In this document: one piece after another, positions 1 through 15,100 of the stretch
How positions within the stretch are numbered: position 1 is the first letter of the stretch
Layout of the letters: each line of letters opens with the position of its first letter
Assembly (NCBI GenBank): GCA_903813345.2
Contig: CAIIXF020000008.1
Span: 32,142,867 to 32,206,866 of the forward strand
DNA from: Owenia fusiformis
Taxonomy: Eukaryota; Annelida; Polychaeta; Sabellida; Oweniidae
DNA length: 64,000 nt
Reading direction: 5' to 3'
Program-made: the position numbers and the translations under genes
Notes under the pieces: generated by a model
What the model was told of the DNA's origin: nothing
Seen by the model: only the letters and a program-made list of their open reading frames with translations
Database searches by the model: none

Positions 1-180
1 CTAACTTCCACTTAGACCTGCTCAACACTTGCCGTCTGAAACAAATAGATGAAGAGGGGGAGTCTGGGAAGGAAAAGGAGGTTGAAGAGAAGGAGGTATC
101 ATGGGGTGAAAAATTGATGACCCTCGTTGCTTCCAAGAAAACTGAATTATCAGTGGAGGCGCCAACCAATGAACAACCAG
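1..180 (+). CDS. RyR: RyR exon e1 (5' part outside window)
   Basis: Frame starts at base 3. Encodes [15 protein letters not shown], the acidic run [15 protein letters not shown] and WGEKLMTLV, matching the acidic linker ahead of the second RIH region in vertebrate RyR. Donor GTAAGT follows base 180, phase 1. Confidence 0.85.
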
Positions 181-3100
181 GTAAGTGATCGATTTTTTTC
201 TACTTTATTTATTTCATTTCATTTTTACGTATAATTACAGAACATATTTAGTTACAATACATCCTTTTTACATCATTTAGATGAGATCATATGATCATTT
301 TCTTGATTCAGTTGATAAATTGGTAAATGATAGATAGGTAGGTATTAGGGATCCCACGATACATTTTGCTTCGATTCGATACGTATCTCGATATTATGAA
401 AACGATTCGATACAAACGATTCGATACACATTCATGTAAATGTCTGTGTTTACATGGGGGGGGGTTCGAGTCCGCCCATTAAAAAAATCAAATTTACTCT
501 TCTGAGCATAGAAAGTTGTGTTGTCATTGATTGTTGGGTTTTTAAAAGACCTCCACACCTCAGACTTACATTTTAGGTTGTGTTTATTGCGATGGTGTGC
601 TCCATATTACGAATATCAGCAAATTTACGGGATTTAAAGTTTTAAACCTCGCCGAGGTTTCCAATGTCATTTTTTATTGTCGTTCGCTAAATATATTGCA
701 AATTGAAAAGATACTATAACATCTTAAAACATTAAAATAAAGATACGTCTAGGGCCCTATCGCATTTATTACGTATTAAGATAATTTATGGTATAATATT
801 TGGTGTGAAAATGCACGTAGGGCATCTAAAATCACAAATATTCGCAAAATTATTGAAAATCCATTTATTGCTAAAAGTTCACGTTCGGTTTGAATCACGA
901 AAATATGTGGCGTGTCATGTTAGCTCTTCAAAATATTTTTCATTTTTAATTTTTCGCGGAGTTTGCTGTGTCAATTTTGGTTTAATTGAGCTCTTTTACT
1001 TACTTAGCGGGTGAGTTGGTTTGAAAAACGATTATCGATAATATCGAAAATAGAGAATCCATATCGATTAATCGAATCGGAGGTGATTTCTAGTGATTAT
1101 ATCGGTGCATCGAGCAATCGTGGGATCCCTAGTAGGTATAGGTATAGGTATATGATAAATGATATGGTTTCATAACATGATTCCATTTCAGTATCTTTAA
1201 AATTATGAAGTTGTGATAACATTGCGCAAATCTTTTAAAATGCTATGAGATATGAAAATTAAGGTGAGTTAGGAGTTAGAGGAGCTGTCTGTTTAATTTT
1301 AGCCATGTCACTTGTTATAATAGTCTAGCTTCGAGCCTCTATGACTCCCCCTCTACTTGACTAAACACCTTCTCAAGGCAAGGGCTTGGAGCTAGATTGT
1401 TGTTATAGATACACACTATAAACCTGAAAGTATGCATAAATTGTGGTACGAACTAACTTATGTTACCAAACAGTAATGTTAAAAATGATAATCAAGCCAA
1501 CACCTGTATTAAGATGAACCTATTGAATTGTAGATTCCATCCAAAAACTGATCGCAGCCACTGTCGTGCGCTGGGCTAAAACAGACTTCATAGCCAGCCA
1601 AGCCCTTGTGCGTGAGATGTTTAGTCTCCTACATAGACAGTATGATGGTCTAGGAGAGGTATGCAGGGCTCTGGAGAAGACCTATGTCATCAGTAGTGCC
1701 TCAACTGAAGACATTAACAATCTATTGAGGGCACTGGGGATCACACGTGCCTTGCTGAATGTACAAGTAGGAGGCGAGGAGGAGGAGCTATTGAAAACAA
1801 GCTTATGGTGAGTTAAGGACAGCTAGGCTTTGTATACAAGAATTCTGACCCAAGCTATCCATTGTATATCTTGCATCAGTACGTATGCAAGTATTCAGTG
1901 TCTCTCAAAACTGGCTGGTGCTGTTAAAAACTTTGTGCCAAATTTCAATTTTTGGTTCATATATAGGAAAAAAGCAATGTTGCAAAAATATATTAATTCT
2001 GAATCTATTTTGGAATATCGGTGACACAGAGATAAACTCTTTTAAACTAAATTGTATGAAGAATCTTGATCCTCATACCCATATACTACATCATCAACAC
2101 AGTCATTGCTGAGTTCAATTTTTATAATACCAAGAATACAAAACTCTAGAGCTTAACTAATGAACATGCATTATGACTTTACAGAACTTTGGTCAATCAT
2201 CTTGAATTTTATGACGACATTACAAAAAATTGCAAAGTTATTATGTATGAGCCTGGCCATAGAAAAACTGGTCTTATCACAAAAATTTAAATTGTGCTAC
2301 AGAGCCGAAAATGTGCCCAAGATTAAGAGGAAAATGTGCTAAATTCAAATCCTTCTTTTTGATCTGCATCTGCAAGGAAAAATTGTTGAGACACAAGCCA
2401 TGGCACATTTGAAAGGTCTCTTATTGTGCTTTTTAAGAAAAACAAAAAATCAAAACATTGAAAAAATCTGTGATAAGACCCTTTTTCCTGAGGCCTGGCT
2501 CATATATTTTCCCAATAACATTGTTACCTTGGACTCATCACAGTTGGTACAAAATATTGTTTGCCCAATATTAGTGGGGGAGGGGTCCGGAAATATGTAC
2601 ATGTTAATCCAGAGTGAAAACATTTACCATGTTGTATGAAATATTATAAATGGTTATGTATATTTTAGGGAACTGATGGACAACAAAGTATTCTTCCAAC
2701 ACCCAGACTTGATGAGGGCTCTGGGGATGCACAAAACAGTACAGAAGCTCATGGTGAACACACTGAACCGCTCCTCCCAGCAGAAAAACCAGAGCGCCCC
2801 ACATGAAGACTCAATCAGCCAGAGAAGGAACTCTTCTACTGGGATTGCTGTAGTCCCACCTGAAGACACTGCTATAAGTGTAAGCTGGCTGGCTAACTGG
2901 CTGGCCTTTTCAATATCCTAGATGCGAGTAGAAATAATCTTGATTTACGTCATTGAAAATGCTCAATTCAGTCAAACTGATGTCATATTTGGAATCTACA
3001 TGTAAAATTACATCTAGAAATGTGGTTTTGAAAAGAGTTTATCAACTTTGAAAATTTAATTTTCTTTGAAAATGTGACTTCTAGGTCGGGGACATTCCCC

Positions 3101-6100
3101 ATAGACCCCATGTTGTAAAACCACAAAAAGTGAAATATCTTTTTATGTCACCACCAAAAAGTGGTGACATATTGTTATGGTCTCCGTTTTTTTGCGACGG
3201 CGGTTGGTGGTTGGCGTCCGGCGTCCGGCGTCTGGCGTCCGGCGTCTGTTACAATTTCTTACAACTTCCTATAACTTAACAAATACTGTTTAGACTGACT
3301 TCAATTTTTTTCTAAATCATCTACATCTTCTCAGAAGTTCAAATCTGACTTTAGATTTGACATTTGACCTTCAATGACCTTCTCAAGGTCAAAAAGGTCT
3401 TTTTTCAACTTGCTTCACATTGACTAAATTTTTTTTCAAAATCATCTACATGTTCTCAGAAATTCAAATCTGACTTTAGATTTGACATTTGACCTTCAAA
3501 TCTGACTTTAGATTTGACATTTGACCTTCAATGACCTTCTCAAGGTCAAAAAAGGTCAAAAAGGTCTGTTTTCAACTTGCTTCAAATTGACTAAATTTTT
3601 TTTTCAAAATCATCTACGTGTTCTCAGAAAATCAAATCTGACTTAAGATTTGACATCTGACCTTCAATGACCTTCTCAAGGTCAAAAAGGTCTTTTTTTA
3701 ACTTGCTTCACATTGACTAAATTTTTTTTCAAAATCATCTACATGTTCTCAGAAATTCAAATCTGACTTTAGATTTGACATTTGACCTTCAAATCTGACT
3801 TTAGATTTGACATTTGACCTTCAATGACCTTCTCAAGGTCAAAAAAGGTCAAAAAGGTCTGTTTTCAACTTGCTTCAAATTGACTAAATTTTTTTTTCAA
3901 AATCATCTACGTGTTCTCAGAAATTCAAATCTGACTTAAGATTTGACATTTGACCTTCAATGACCTTCTCAAGGTCAAAAAGGGTCAAAAAGGTCTGTTT
4001 TCAACTTGCTTCAAATTGACTAAAAAAAATTTTCAAAATCATCTACGTGTTCTCAGAAATTCAAATCTGACTTTAGATTTGACTTAAGATTTGACATTTG
4101 ACCTTCAATGACCTTCTCAAAGTCAAAAAAGGTCAAAAAGGTCTTTTTTCAACTTGCTTCAAATTGACAAATTTTTTTTTTCAAAATCATCTACATGTTC
4201 TCAGAAATTCAAATCTGACTTTAGATTTAACATTTGACCTTCAATGACCTTCTCAATGTCAAAAAAGGTCAAAAAGGTATTTTTTCATCTTGCTTCAAAT
4301 TGACAATTTTTTTTTCAAAATCATCTACGTGTTCTCAGAAATTCAAATCTGACTTTAGATTTGACTTTAGATTTGACATTTGACCTTCAATGACCTTCTC
4401 AAAGTCAAAAAAGGTCAAAAAGGTCTTTTTTCAACTTGCTTCAAATTGACTAAATTTTTTTTTCAAAATCATCTACATGTTCTCAGAAATTCAAATCTGA
4501 CTTTAGATTTGACATTTGACCTTCAATGACCTTTTCAATGTCAAAAAAGGTCAAAAAGGTATTTTTTCATCTTGCTTCAAATTGACTAAATTTTTTTTTC
4601 AAAATCATCTACATGTTCTCAGAAATTTAAATATGACTTTAGATTTGACTTAAGATTTGACATTTGACCTTCTCAAGGTCAAAAAAGGTCGAAAAGGTCT
4701 TTTTTCAACTTGCTTCAAATTGACTAATTTTTTTTTCAAAATCATCTACATGTTCTCAGAAATTCAAATCTGACTTTGGATTTGACATTTGACCTTTAAT
4801 GACCTTCTCATGGTAAAAAAAGGTCAAAAAGGTCTGTTTTCAACTTGCTTCAAATTGACCAAATTTTTTTTTCAAAATCATCTACATCTTTTCAGAAGTT
4901 CAAATTTGACTTTACAAGTTCTCAGAAGTTCAAATCTGACTTTAGATTTGACCTTTGACCTTCAATGACCTTCTCAAGGTCAAAAAGGTCTTTTTTCAAC
5001 TTGCTTCAAATTGATTAATTTTTTTTCAAAATCATCTACATGTTCTCAGAAGTTCTTCTTAAGGTCAAAAGGTATTTTCCAACTTGCTTTAAATTGACCA
5101 AATTGTTTTAGGTGGTGACATTTTGTCATGTTAATGCCTTGTCTTGTGTTTGGCAGATAATATTTTTTTTTTTACTGGTCATATTCTAATTTGTATAACT
5201 ATCACATACATAAGGGTCATATGAAAAGTGAACCAGTAAAACTGATGAATATTCAGGTTAAAGGGAATTTTGCAATACCCTGCCATGTTATTTCCCCCGA
5301 ATCAGCCACAACTTTTTACACTCCCTGTACAGGGCGACACATAAAATGCAACCCTCTAACTGTTTTTTTTCGTTATAGAATTTTCATGAATTTTCTTGTT
5401 TTGACAATCTTAACTTTTTTTGTGATGGAATCTTCATGATTTTTTTGGGGGGTTTGGCAGAGTGTGTTCAAGACATGAATCAGTGGTGTATTTATATGGG
5501 GATCCCTTACATATAGCATCAATCACTTCAGTCTAAAGTTTTCTGTAGTTTTAATTATGATTTTTTGGCTTCCAGGATAGCGCAGACATGGTCGTGATGT
5601 GCAGTCGTTTCCTATGTTACTTCTGTCGTACAGGCAGCCATAACCAAAGAGCCATGTTTGAACATCTTAGCTATCTCCTTGACAACAGCAGTATGTTGCT
5701 ATCCCGACCTTCACTGAGGGGTAGCTGCCCACTAGATGTCGCTTACTCCTCTCTCATGGATAACAACGAGCTTGCTCTCGCGCTCCGAGAGTCACATCTT
5801 GAGAAGGTAGCCATCTATTTGGCTCGCTGTGGTATCCAATCAAATGCTGAGTTGGTTGCCAAGGGATACCCAGATATCGGTTGGGATCCTGTAGAGGGAG
5901 AACGTTTCCTTGATTTCTTCAGATTCTGTGTCTGGGTAAACGGTAGGGCCCTTTTTATATACAGATTTCTTTTGATAATTGCACATGTATTTATTGGATT
6001 CTAGATATAAAACATGTCCGTTATTCATAGTGTGCATGTATTTGTCTGTATTGTAATATACAAACACAATAGAATGAGATTGGGAAACAAAAACAACATG

Positions 6101-9100
6101 TAGTTTAAAATCTTAAATTAAAAGTGAAAAATGGAATATGTTGTTTTTAGATGTTACAGTATTTCTATTGTCTTTTTTAAAATTATTTCACTTTATTCAG
6201 AAAAAATCAGTAGGTTGATTATCTCCATATCTGAGCTAAAATGGCTGTTGAGAATCCCCATATTTGAGCTAAAATGGCTGTTGAGAATCCCCATATTTGA
6301 GCTAAAATGGCTGTTGAGAATCCCCATATTTGAGCTAAAATGACTGTTCCAGACTTCTCCCAGCATGCAACCCTTGCTGGAAGTCATGATATAGACAATA
6401 ATGGGTCACTGATAATTTAGGATTCATGAATTATGTTATGTTGTATATGTTTAATATCCTACAGATGACAGTGTAGGGGAGAATGCAAGCCATATTGTTC
6501 CTTAGAATAAATCCCATATTCAGTCCCTTCCAGTAAATAACCTCTATATACCCTGTGGGTGAGAATGTAGAGGAGAATGTTAGCCATCATGTTCCTTAGA
6601 ATAAAACCCATATTTAATCCCTCCCAGTAAATAACCTCTATATACCCTATGGGTGAGAATGTAGAGGAGAATGTTAGCCATCATGTTCCTTGGAATAAAA
6701 CCCATATTCAATCCCTCCCAGTAAATAACCTCTATATATCATCCAGGTGAGAGTGTAGAAGAGAATGCTAGTCTGGTGGTTCGTCTGTTGATCAGACGTC
6801 CCGAGTCCCTTGGTCCGGCCTTGCGTGGTGAGGGTGGGGGTCTGCTGAAGGCAATGAAGGATGGTATCAAAATGTCTGAACAGATAGCTGCCTCTAAGGG
6901 AGATGAGAACAGTGGCTTTCTACAGGCTGTGGCAGATGAGGATGAGGATGGAGCACAGTATCTGCTACAAAGGTATGTTGGCATAGAAACTAAGCACAAT
7001 ATGTGCTCAGTAGAGAACAGTTCACTGGCGGATTAGGGGGGGGGGGGGGGCTGGGGGCCCGGGCCCCCCCCCCCCCCCTTGGGTGGGCCCAGAAAAAAAA
7101 ATTGGGCTCAAAATTTTTTTTGGGCCAAATAAGGCCTTCAGGCTCCAAAAAGTGGGCCTTTTTGGTCATTACTGGGCCTTATTTTTTAATTTCAGGCCAA
7201 ATTTTGAAGAAAATGGGCCTCAAAATTTCAAAAAAAAATTTCGCGCAACAGCGGCCGTTTTTTTCTCTAACCTGAAATTTGGGCCCCCCCCTTGTTGGTT
7301 CCTAGATCCGCCCCTGCAGTTGTCATAGAAACTAGTGTCATCAATGTTCTCAATTATGATTTATGATTGAACAAACTGTAAGAAATAGAAAACGAAATAG
7401 TAATCTTCCCAAACTTGAAGTATTATTACTAGAGAATAATTACTAGAGTAATCTAGTGAAGCACATGTTTGATCTATGACCACATGCTTAATTCCATATT
7501 TTAATTGCAACAACCCTGTCTTGGGTGTTGTTCCCTAGTTATTTTGCCGAAATTTCATTACAGTAAATGGGACTTCTCGACACTTCCCCCTGACGATGAT
7601 GAGGACTACATAGACATGGGTGGCGCCATCTTAACTTTCTACTCTGTACTAGTTGACCTACTAGGGCGCTGTGCCCCCGGAGAGGAAGCTATCAAAGCAG
7701 GACGCAGCGACTCACTCAGGGCTCGTGCAATCTTACGCAGTCTCGTCTCTATGGAGGATCTAGAGGGCGTCTTGGGGCTGAGGTTTATCCTCCCCGTGTC
7801 ATCCCCACAACAGCAGGTGGAGGAAGGTGAGTTGATTCAACAGCTTGGAAAAGCATGGTAGTTGTTTGGTGGTAACAGCCATTAATGTTATCCGATTTAT
7901 GGATACATTCATTGAAATTGATACAATATATATTTACTGGTTTGTTTGTGTTTGTTTTGATAAAAATGAGATTTCTACACTAATATTTGTAATATGTTTG
8001 GTTTCTATAGAATAGACAATATGTTACCATACAGTGTGTTGGTTTTCAGTTCCAGAGTTAATTAATGAATTTTTGCAGATGTGATTAATCAACTGTTGCA
8101 AAGTTAGTTAATGATAAGTAAATGCATAGTTGATCAATTAATTGATGCAGAGTTGATTAATAATTATTATTAATTGGATTAATTATGCTAATGGGTCTTC
8201 CACTGACAGGAAAAGTCAGTTCTTCCTGGCCTGAAAAAGTCAGGGGATTTTCTAGAATTTTCTCAAAATTGGTCAGGGAATTTTAGAATTCTAAAAATGT
8301 CCTGTTGACAGTTGGAAAAAGGCCAGATTTAGACAAAGAAAAACTATAAGTACTTTACACTTTTGTGATATAGCATGTATACAAAGTCATAAAATACTTT
8401 TAGAAACGAGAAAATTAATTAATATAAAATGATAAAAATTATGATCATTTTTCGAAATTTTTCAATAATCCAGAGAGTTCGATTATTTTTAAAACAACAT
8501 TCAGTGCTTTTGACATTTTTTGAAATTTGAAGTAAACTTAGTCAACTTTTGAAAAAGAAACAAGAATCTAATATATTTGGTCAAGTTGGCCATGGCCGCC
8601 CGTATATTATATTTTATTGCTGGCCATCTTATCAGAGTTTGGTGTGATTAACAACCTGTAATGATTTCAATTTAATCCCTTTAGGTTTGTGATTTGATAT
8701 TAAATATTATTATCCCACTGTCATGTTTCTCATTCTGTGATTGGCTGAATCCAAGTCACATGACCTAAAATATTATACGATATTTCCCTGTGATGTCTAT
8801 TGTTAATATGAAGCCACTTGATCTTCAGCTTTGAAAAGTGAATATTTCCTTCCCTTTTTCTTGTATTCTTCAACTAGAACTAAACCACTTCACATGCTGC
8901 AGATATTTGAGCCTCATTTTGAAATTTGATATTTCCTACACTTCGTTTTTAAATTGGTTCATATTGCTATCATAAAGAGGCTTCATTATGTGTGTAACAA
9001 AATGAGAGACAATAAACAGTGAATAATAAAACAAATATTTCATCCTATATTGGGAATGCCTGTGTAACTTTCAAAAACTTGGACTTTGTGGAAATATACA

Positions 9101-12100
9101 CAAGTATTCCCTCAATGGAATGAAGTATTTTTATAATGACTATGCATTCTCTAGCTGCTGTTAGGCTACAACAGGGCCAGGTACCTCCGCAACTTTCCCT
9201 CCTACAGGAATTAATGGGTAGAGTATACCTATTTGGTTATTCCCTAGGAATGCTAACTCAAGAGATATTCCTATTGAGAACAGGGAACAGAACAGAACAG
9301 GGAACTGTCAGAACTGAACTCAATTTACAAATGATTGCGTAGACATATCTTGAGACCAACTTGTGGTATATTGAAAAAATCAACACAACGACCATTAACT
9401 GTCAGAATTGAACACAATTTGTGCTTTCCACCATGAAGGGGAATTCCCATCACTTTGAGTCACATATAAGAGGAGGGAAAACCCCATGATTCAATTGATG
9501 ACATACGATTTCCTCCTCCGCGCACCTCTTTTCCCGGAAGTACTTATTCTCCATCTTGATTTTCAAAGTTTTCAAATTGACCTAGTTTTAAACCAATCAA
9601 CGATCGATTCGCTAAACCAATCAGCGACAATGTCGTCTCAATACAGATTTACATTATAAGCGTATGTCATCTTTGAACCCTGGGGTTTCTCCCCCTCTTG
9701 TCACATATGTTACTTGATTTGAACCCAATCAGCCAATCAGATTCAAAGCGGATTTTTGTTTTTTGTTCGAATTTCCAACCATCCCTTTAATAATTCATTT
9801 CTGCATATAATCATGAAATTGACACTATAAACATTAGAGTGGGTATCTTGACAGTTGGCAAGTAGATTGATGAACCTTTTTACATCTCCTAGTGCAAAAA
9901 TATCAAGAGGGCGACAGTCTTATTGTACTCTTGTCAGACACTGCCTCTTAATTTGACACTCTCTTTTATTTGTGGTTTTCATCAGTTAATGGCAATGCAT
10001 TTTTTATGATCAGATGATTTGTCTATAGAAAGTTTACACCAAAAGTTAATGAATCTTATTAATTAAAAACGGAATGCTCTGAAAGAATAGGAATATCTCT
10101 AAGCAACCCATTGCAACATTTCATGTCCATCGTAGTCTAGGAATTAACCCGCTATTATGCCATACTTGCCAATTTATTTAATTTTATTTTGCAGTTAGGT
10201 TTATATACACTTGGCTGCTTTGTACTAGTCTTATCATTATTTTCACCTTGAGTAATAAGCCCCTAATTATTTGGGTAGACATTACAAATATTTTCAGTGC
10301 ATTTCATTTGCACATATTTTTTTATGTCCTCGTCCCTATAGGTGGACATAATGATTGAAAATCCATGCATGTCTGTTCAAATACATTTTCTCGATTTTAT
10401 ACAATTGATTTACTTTTTCTAAGGAATTGTATTAATCAATGTTTTTATTCAACTCGTTCTCACTAAGTTGCAAGAAGATTCTAAATCATCGGCACCTCCA
10501 GTAAGATAGTGCTGATATATGAATTTATCTTATGATCTGTAAAATGAAGCCCTCTGATTGGTCAGTTCTTGTGCTGTACCAATCTGTATTGCTACTGAGA
10601 TTGTCCCCGTTGATCATCTCCCTCGCAATACAGAAAAAATTGGTACGGAGGGGACAATCTCAGTAGCAATACAATTCAATAGCAATTCTGTCTCAATATT
10701 CTGTATTGGCACTCAACTTCGTCTCGTTCCAATATAGAATTTCTCGAGCAGAATATATATCCTGTATTGCACTTCAAATCATTCAATAACTTATAGTGTT
10801 ATATACAGGGTGTCCAATAAATAAGGTGAAAGATATTGTAACTTTACGTCACAACTTTCCAAAACATATCTATTCTTTCTGATAGCTTTATTCATACTCC
10901 CGGGTCTATCACTACCACAAATACTAAGACATGTGATCTGAGTTCACACACAGCTATGCTCATTAATGAAACTATTAGGGCTTTTGGACTACCCCTACTT
11001 GTACACCGTCCATATTCCCCAGACCTTGCACCCAATGACTTTTACTTATATGCAGACCTCAAGCGTGACTTGAGAGGAAATAAATTTGGAAGCACTGATG
11101 AAATCAGATCACATGTCTTAGCAAGACTTCAGGATATGGGCAAGAATGGGTTTGAATGTGTGTTTAGAGAGTGGGTGAATAGGCATAAGAAGTGTATAGC
11201 TAGATATGGACATTATGTTGAATAGCTTATTTTCATAACAATGGGACTTTAGGACTGTTTTATGTTGTATTATTGGTAGTAATTGACTTGGGAGTATGAA
11301 TAAAGCTATCAGAAAGAATAAATATGTTTTGGAAAGTTGTGACGTAAACAAACTTGCCCCGCCTTTTTGTTATTTTGGTTGCTATAGCAACCACAACTCT
11401 GGCCAATCAAATAGAAGACACTTTAAATTCACAGAATAAAGGTAAATAGGTTTGGGCTACAAACTCTGAAAATTTCATCAAGATTGGTGCAATATTAAGA
11501 AAGTTACAATATCTTTCACCTTATTTATTGGACACCCTGTATAAACATAAAAGTGACATTGGTGCCAAGGACGATTTTCGGTTGGGAGAACCGAATTCAT
11601 CTGCATATTGATGTTATCAATGTTGCCAAAGATTTTCATATTTTTTAAATGTCCTCTTTTGTATACTTTAGTTTAATGATGGCAATATTCTTAATTTTTT
11701 CTTAAAGATACATGTATAAGCAAACAAAGTATACCCTATGTCGTTTTCATTATTCATACCAACTTTTGATCAACATGTTTTGCATAATTTTGTTGGACGG
11801 ATGTAAAACAATTAACAGATAATGTATTTTGGCATGTTATAAGCATATCATGAAAAAATCATTTGAATATGCTCATTAAAAATATCGAAAACAATAAATT
11901 CTAAAATCAAGTCTAACAGAATTATGCATTACATGTTGTAGAAATCATGAAAAAAAAATAAAAACATGAAAATTTTTGGCAACATTGATAACGTCGAAAT
12001 ATGCAAATGATTTTTGTTCTCCAAACTGAAAATCGTTCTTTTTATGGAAAATATAAACATAGTTATAGAGAGAGACCTAACTTTGTTTGTTTTGAATTCT

Positions 12101-15100
12101 TTGTGATTTGGTTAACAAATCTGTCTCCTTTTGTATTTTAATGTAGTATAACCTCAAAATAACATGACTGAAACTCTAAAAACTGCAAGAGGCCACAGGT
12201 ATTCTGCATCAAAATATAAGGTCTCTTAATCGATTGACCTCAAAATGTATATAAAAATGTATTATTGAAATCTTGTGAGCATGCTAAAAATCATAAGAAA
12301 AGCATTCAGTATCAATTGAAGAAAACAGAAAAGCGAAATATAAATAGTATATTGTTCAGCTCTTGAGCCGATTATTTAATTAGCTGACCCGATTCTTGCT
12401 TTTTGAGATGAATCCTTTCTGTAACAATAGTCTGTGGCTCTTGGATGAAAGTTCTTTTACCTTACAGCCAGATATCAGCATACTTAGACGACATAGATCT
12501 CAACTTCACATAGAGTTAAGAGGTTCTGATCTGTAACCGTTGGAACTGTTTTTTCTATCTTTACGAATCTGCCAAATGCGGAATTAGGAAGTGGCATGAC
12601 TTTAGGATTAACATCCAACGTTCCAACATGCAGATGTTGTCTCGTCCAGTTTGTGTTGTCTGGGTTCACTCCATCAAAGTGACAGGCGGTGTCAATAGAA
12701 AAGTCATGGAGTCTGTGTGCTTTTGAAATAAAAATGTCATTGAGTTACATGTAGCTGAATCAAGCAGTACTGTGTGGTTGTCAATGGGTATACTTTGTGG
12801 TAACAACATTGAATTTCTTTCACCAATGTTTAATAGCTATACCGAAATTCAATTTTAGATGGTTTCTTACCTTTCGTTTTTCGATTCCAAATAACAATTC
12901 GATCAATGTAATATGACTTTCCAAGGTCTACAATCCACCATGGATTTGGTTCATGTTTTGTATGCGTACATGAACCAGACATATACTCTGTGTTTGTACC
13001 ACCATCTACTGCATTTGCTGCGAAACCAGTAGGAGATCCATAAGCAATCCCATCAAAAGTGCTTGACTGATATGTAGGTTTGTTAAGCGCTACATTGATG
13101 TTCCTGCTTGTTGTATTTCTTTGGCGATCTGAAATAAATTATTTTGACTTAAGCTCGGTCGAGTTCAAGGAATTTTTGGCGATATAGTAAAACCTACAGT
13201 CTAATCTGATCTCATCTGGGGCTGGCCAAACTTGTTCGGATTTGCAGCTAGGTCGAGTTCAAGGAATCTTTGGTTATATAGTATTCTATACATTACAAAG
13301 CATTGCGCTTTTGATTAACATGACACTCATTAGATATTAAAAATAGCTTTGGCTAGAGGTCGCATCTCGTTTATTAATTATTAAGGACAGGACCCATTGA
13401 ATTACATCAGATAATTTTCCAGTAGTGTAAATTTACACATCATTTATGAATATCGGTAATAAGGTATGCCTACAGATGCATGTCTGAGTTGATTTGGATT
13501 ACTAGTACATAAAATCGTAAAGACTGAGACTTAATTATATGTTGAAAAAACTTTCGATTGATTGAATGCATTAATTTCCACCATTAAATCCTCTATGTGA
13601 GGAGCCTCGGAATGTGGCCTGAAAAGGTATGAACTAATGCATGGAACCTATCGAACGTTGAACATGTTTAACCTGTAATGACGTTTAAGAAGGTGTTCAC
13701 TGTATAGACGACCTAGCCAGAATGATTTTGTCTCTCCTAAACACTACACACCTATTCACTCACTCATATTCTACTCACATTCGAAAATAGCGTTCGATTT
13801 TCGTAACGCTTAAAGCTACATTCTGAAGTAATATGTAGAAATAATTTATATTCTAATTCGTTACACTCAAATAAATATAAATAAAACAAACCTACAGTCT
13901 AATCTGTAATAAGTTTTGTCCAGCTTGATGGAGCAGTTAAACAGATTAACTACTCATTGCATGGAGTAGTTAATTTCCCTTGGAATAACAACACGATGCG
14001 GTAGCCAAACTGCTTGCCTACTATGCACGCAGTTTGAAAGACTGACAAACTGCGCGCCTATCAACATTGCATCATAAAAGTTGGAGTCTGTGTTTTCAAA
14101 CGTCATTTTAAGACATTTATTCTGAATTGTTTTATAGTTCAACACGTCCATTCGGTGGCGATTATATGATTCAACGTTGTGATAGCGAAATGCATGTCCA
14201 GATTAACGTAGGTTTAAAAATATAAGCAGATTAATACAAAAAATTGACATCGATTTTTCGATCACCGATACATAAGTTGATATCGCACGTTTCACAGAAA
14301 TATAAAACACTTGGGTTTTGATTCACAGGTAAAGCTCAACCCAGTTTTCCCGTACAATACAAAATATTTCGTATTAAAACAGATGAACATGACAGAAAGA
14401 AGTAATAAAACACAAACTGCGCGCATATTTTAGCCAGAAATCACAAACTGCGTGCCTACTCTTCCAAACTGCGTGCATATTATCAGATTATCGATGACTT
14501 CTCACTGTAATGCAGGCCTATGTGATTTCATGGGAGTACGTAAGTAAGTTGAAAAGGTAGAGATTGAAAAGGTTCAAATAAATCAAAAACTAAAATTGGG
14601 TTGATGGTTGACAACCAGTGGAAATGTACATATTTATATTTTATTTTGTTCTTGTCTATATGATTTAATAAACAATTGATGCAATAATTCGATTTCATCA
14701 TATAGAGTTGAGTTCAAAAATCTCATGAAAATGGTTTTGTTCTATTGGGGTCCTACTAAAAGACACCCAGGTGGCCCCCGCCTAGTCCCCATCGAAGTGC
14801 CGAAGTGCCTATTTTACTACTTTATTTCAACTAACATGGTGCATGATGCATGGTGCAACATAAATACAATTCGTTCATAGAAATTGTGTAAATATATATT
14901 GAATCCTTTTTTATTTATATTTTTTATTGATGCAGTCCAAAAAGCCATTTCTTAGAATTCAATGAATTCCTCATTATAAAATGCTATAAAAATTCACAGT
15001 TTTAGCAACATAAGTAAGAAAAAGATATTTACAACAATCTCACTCTTTCGACTTGAAACTTTGTTTATTACCCATGTTACCATAAATAAGTGACCATGCA

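Noticed and set aside
6131-6387. Overlapping open frames on both strands in intron 4.
   Set aside because: They are generated by the 33-bp tandem repeat at 6221-6346.
7003-7328. Proline/glycine-rich open frames after e5.
   Set aside because: They come from G and C homopolymers within a GGCGGAT-ended repeat element.
9136-9342. Open frame of 68 codons in intron 6.
   Set aside because: e6 and e7 already join in phase without it, and it matches no RyR or transposon segment.
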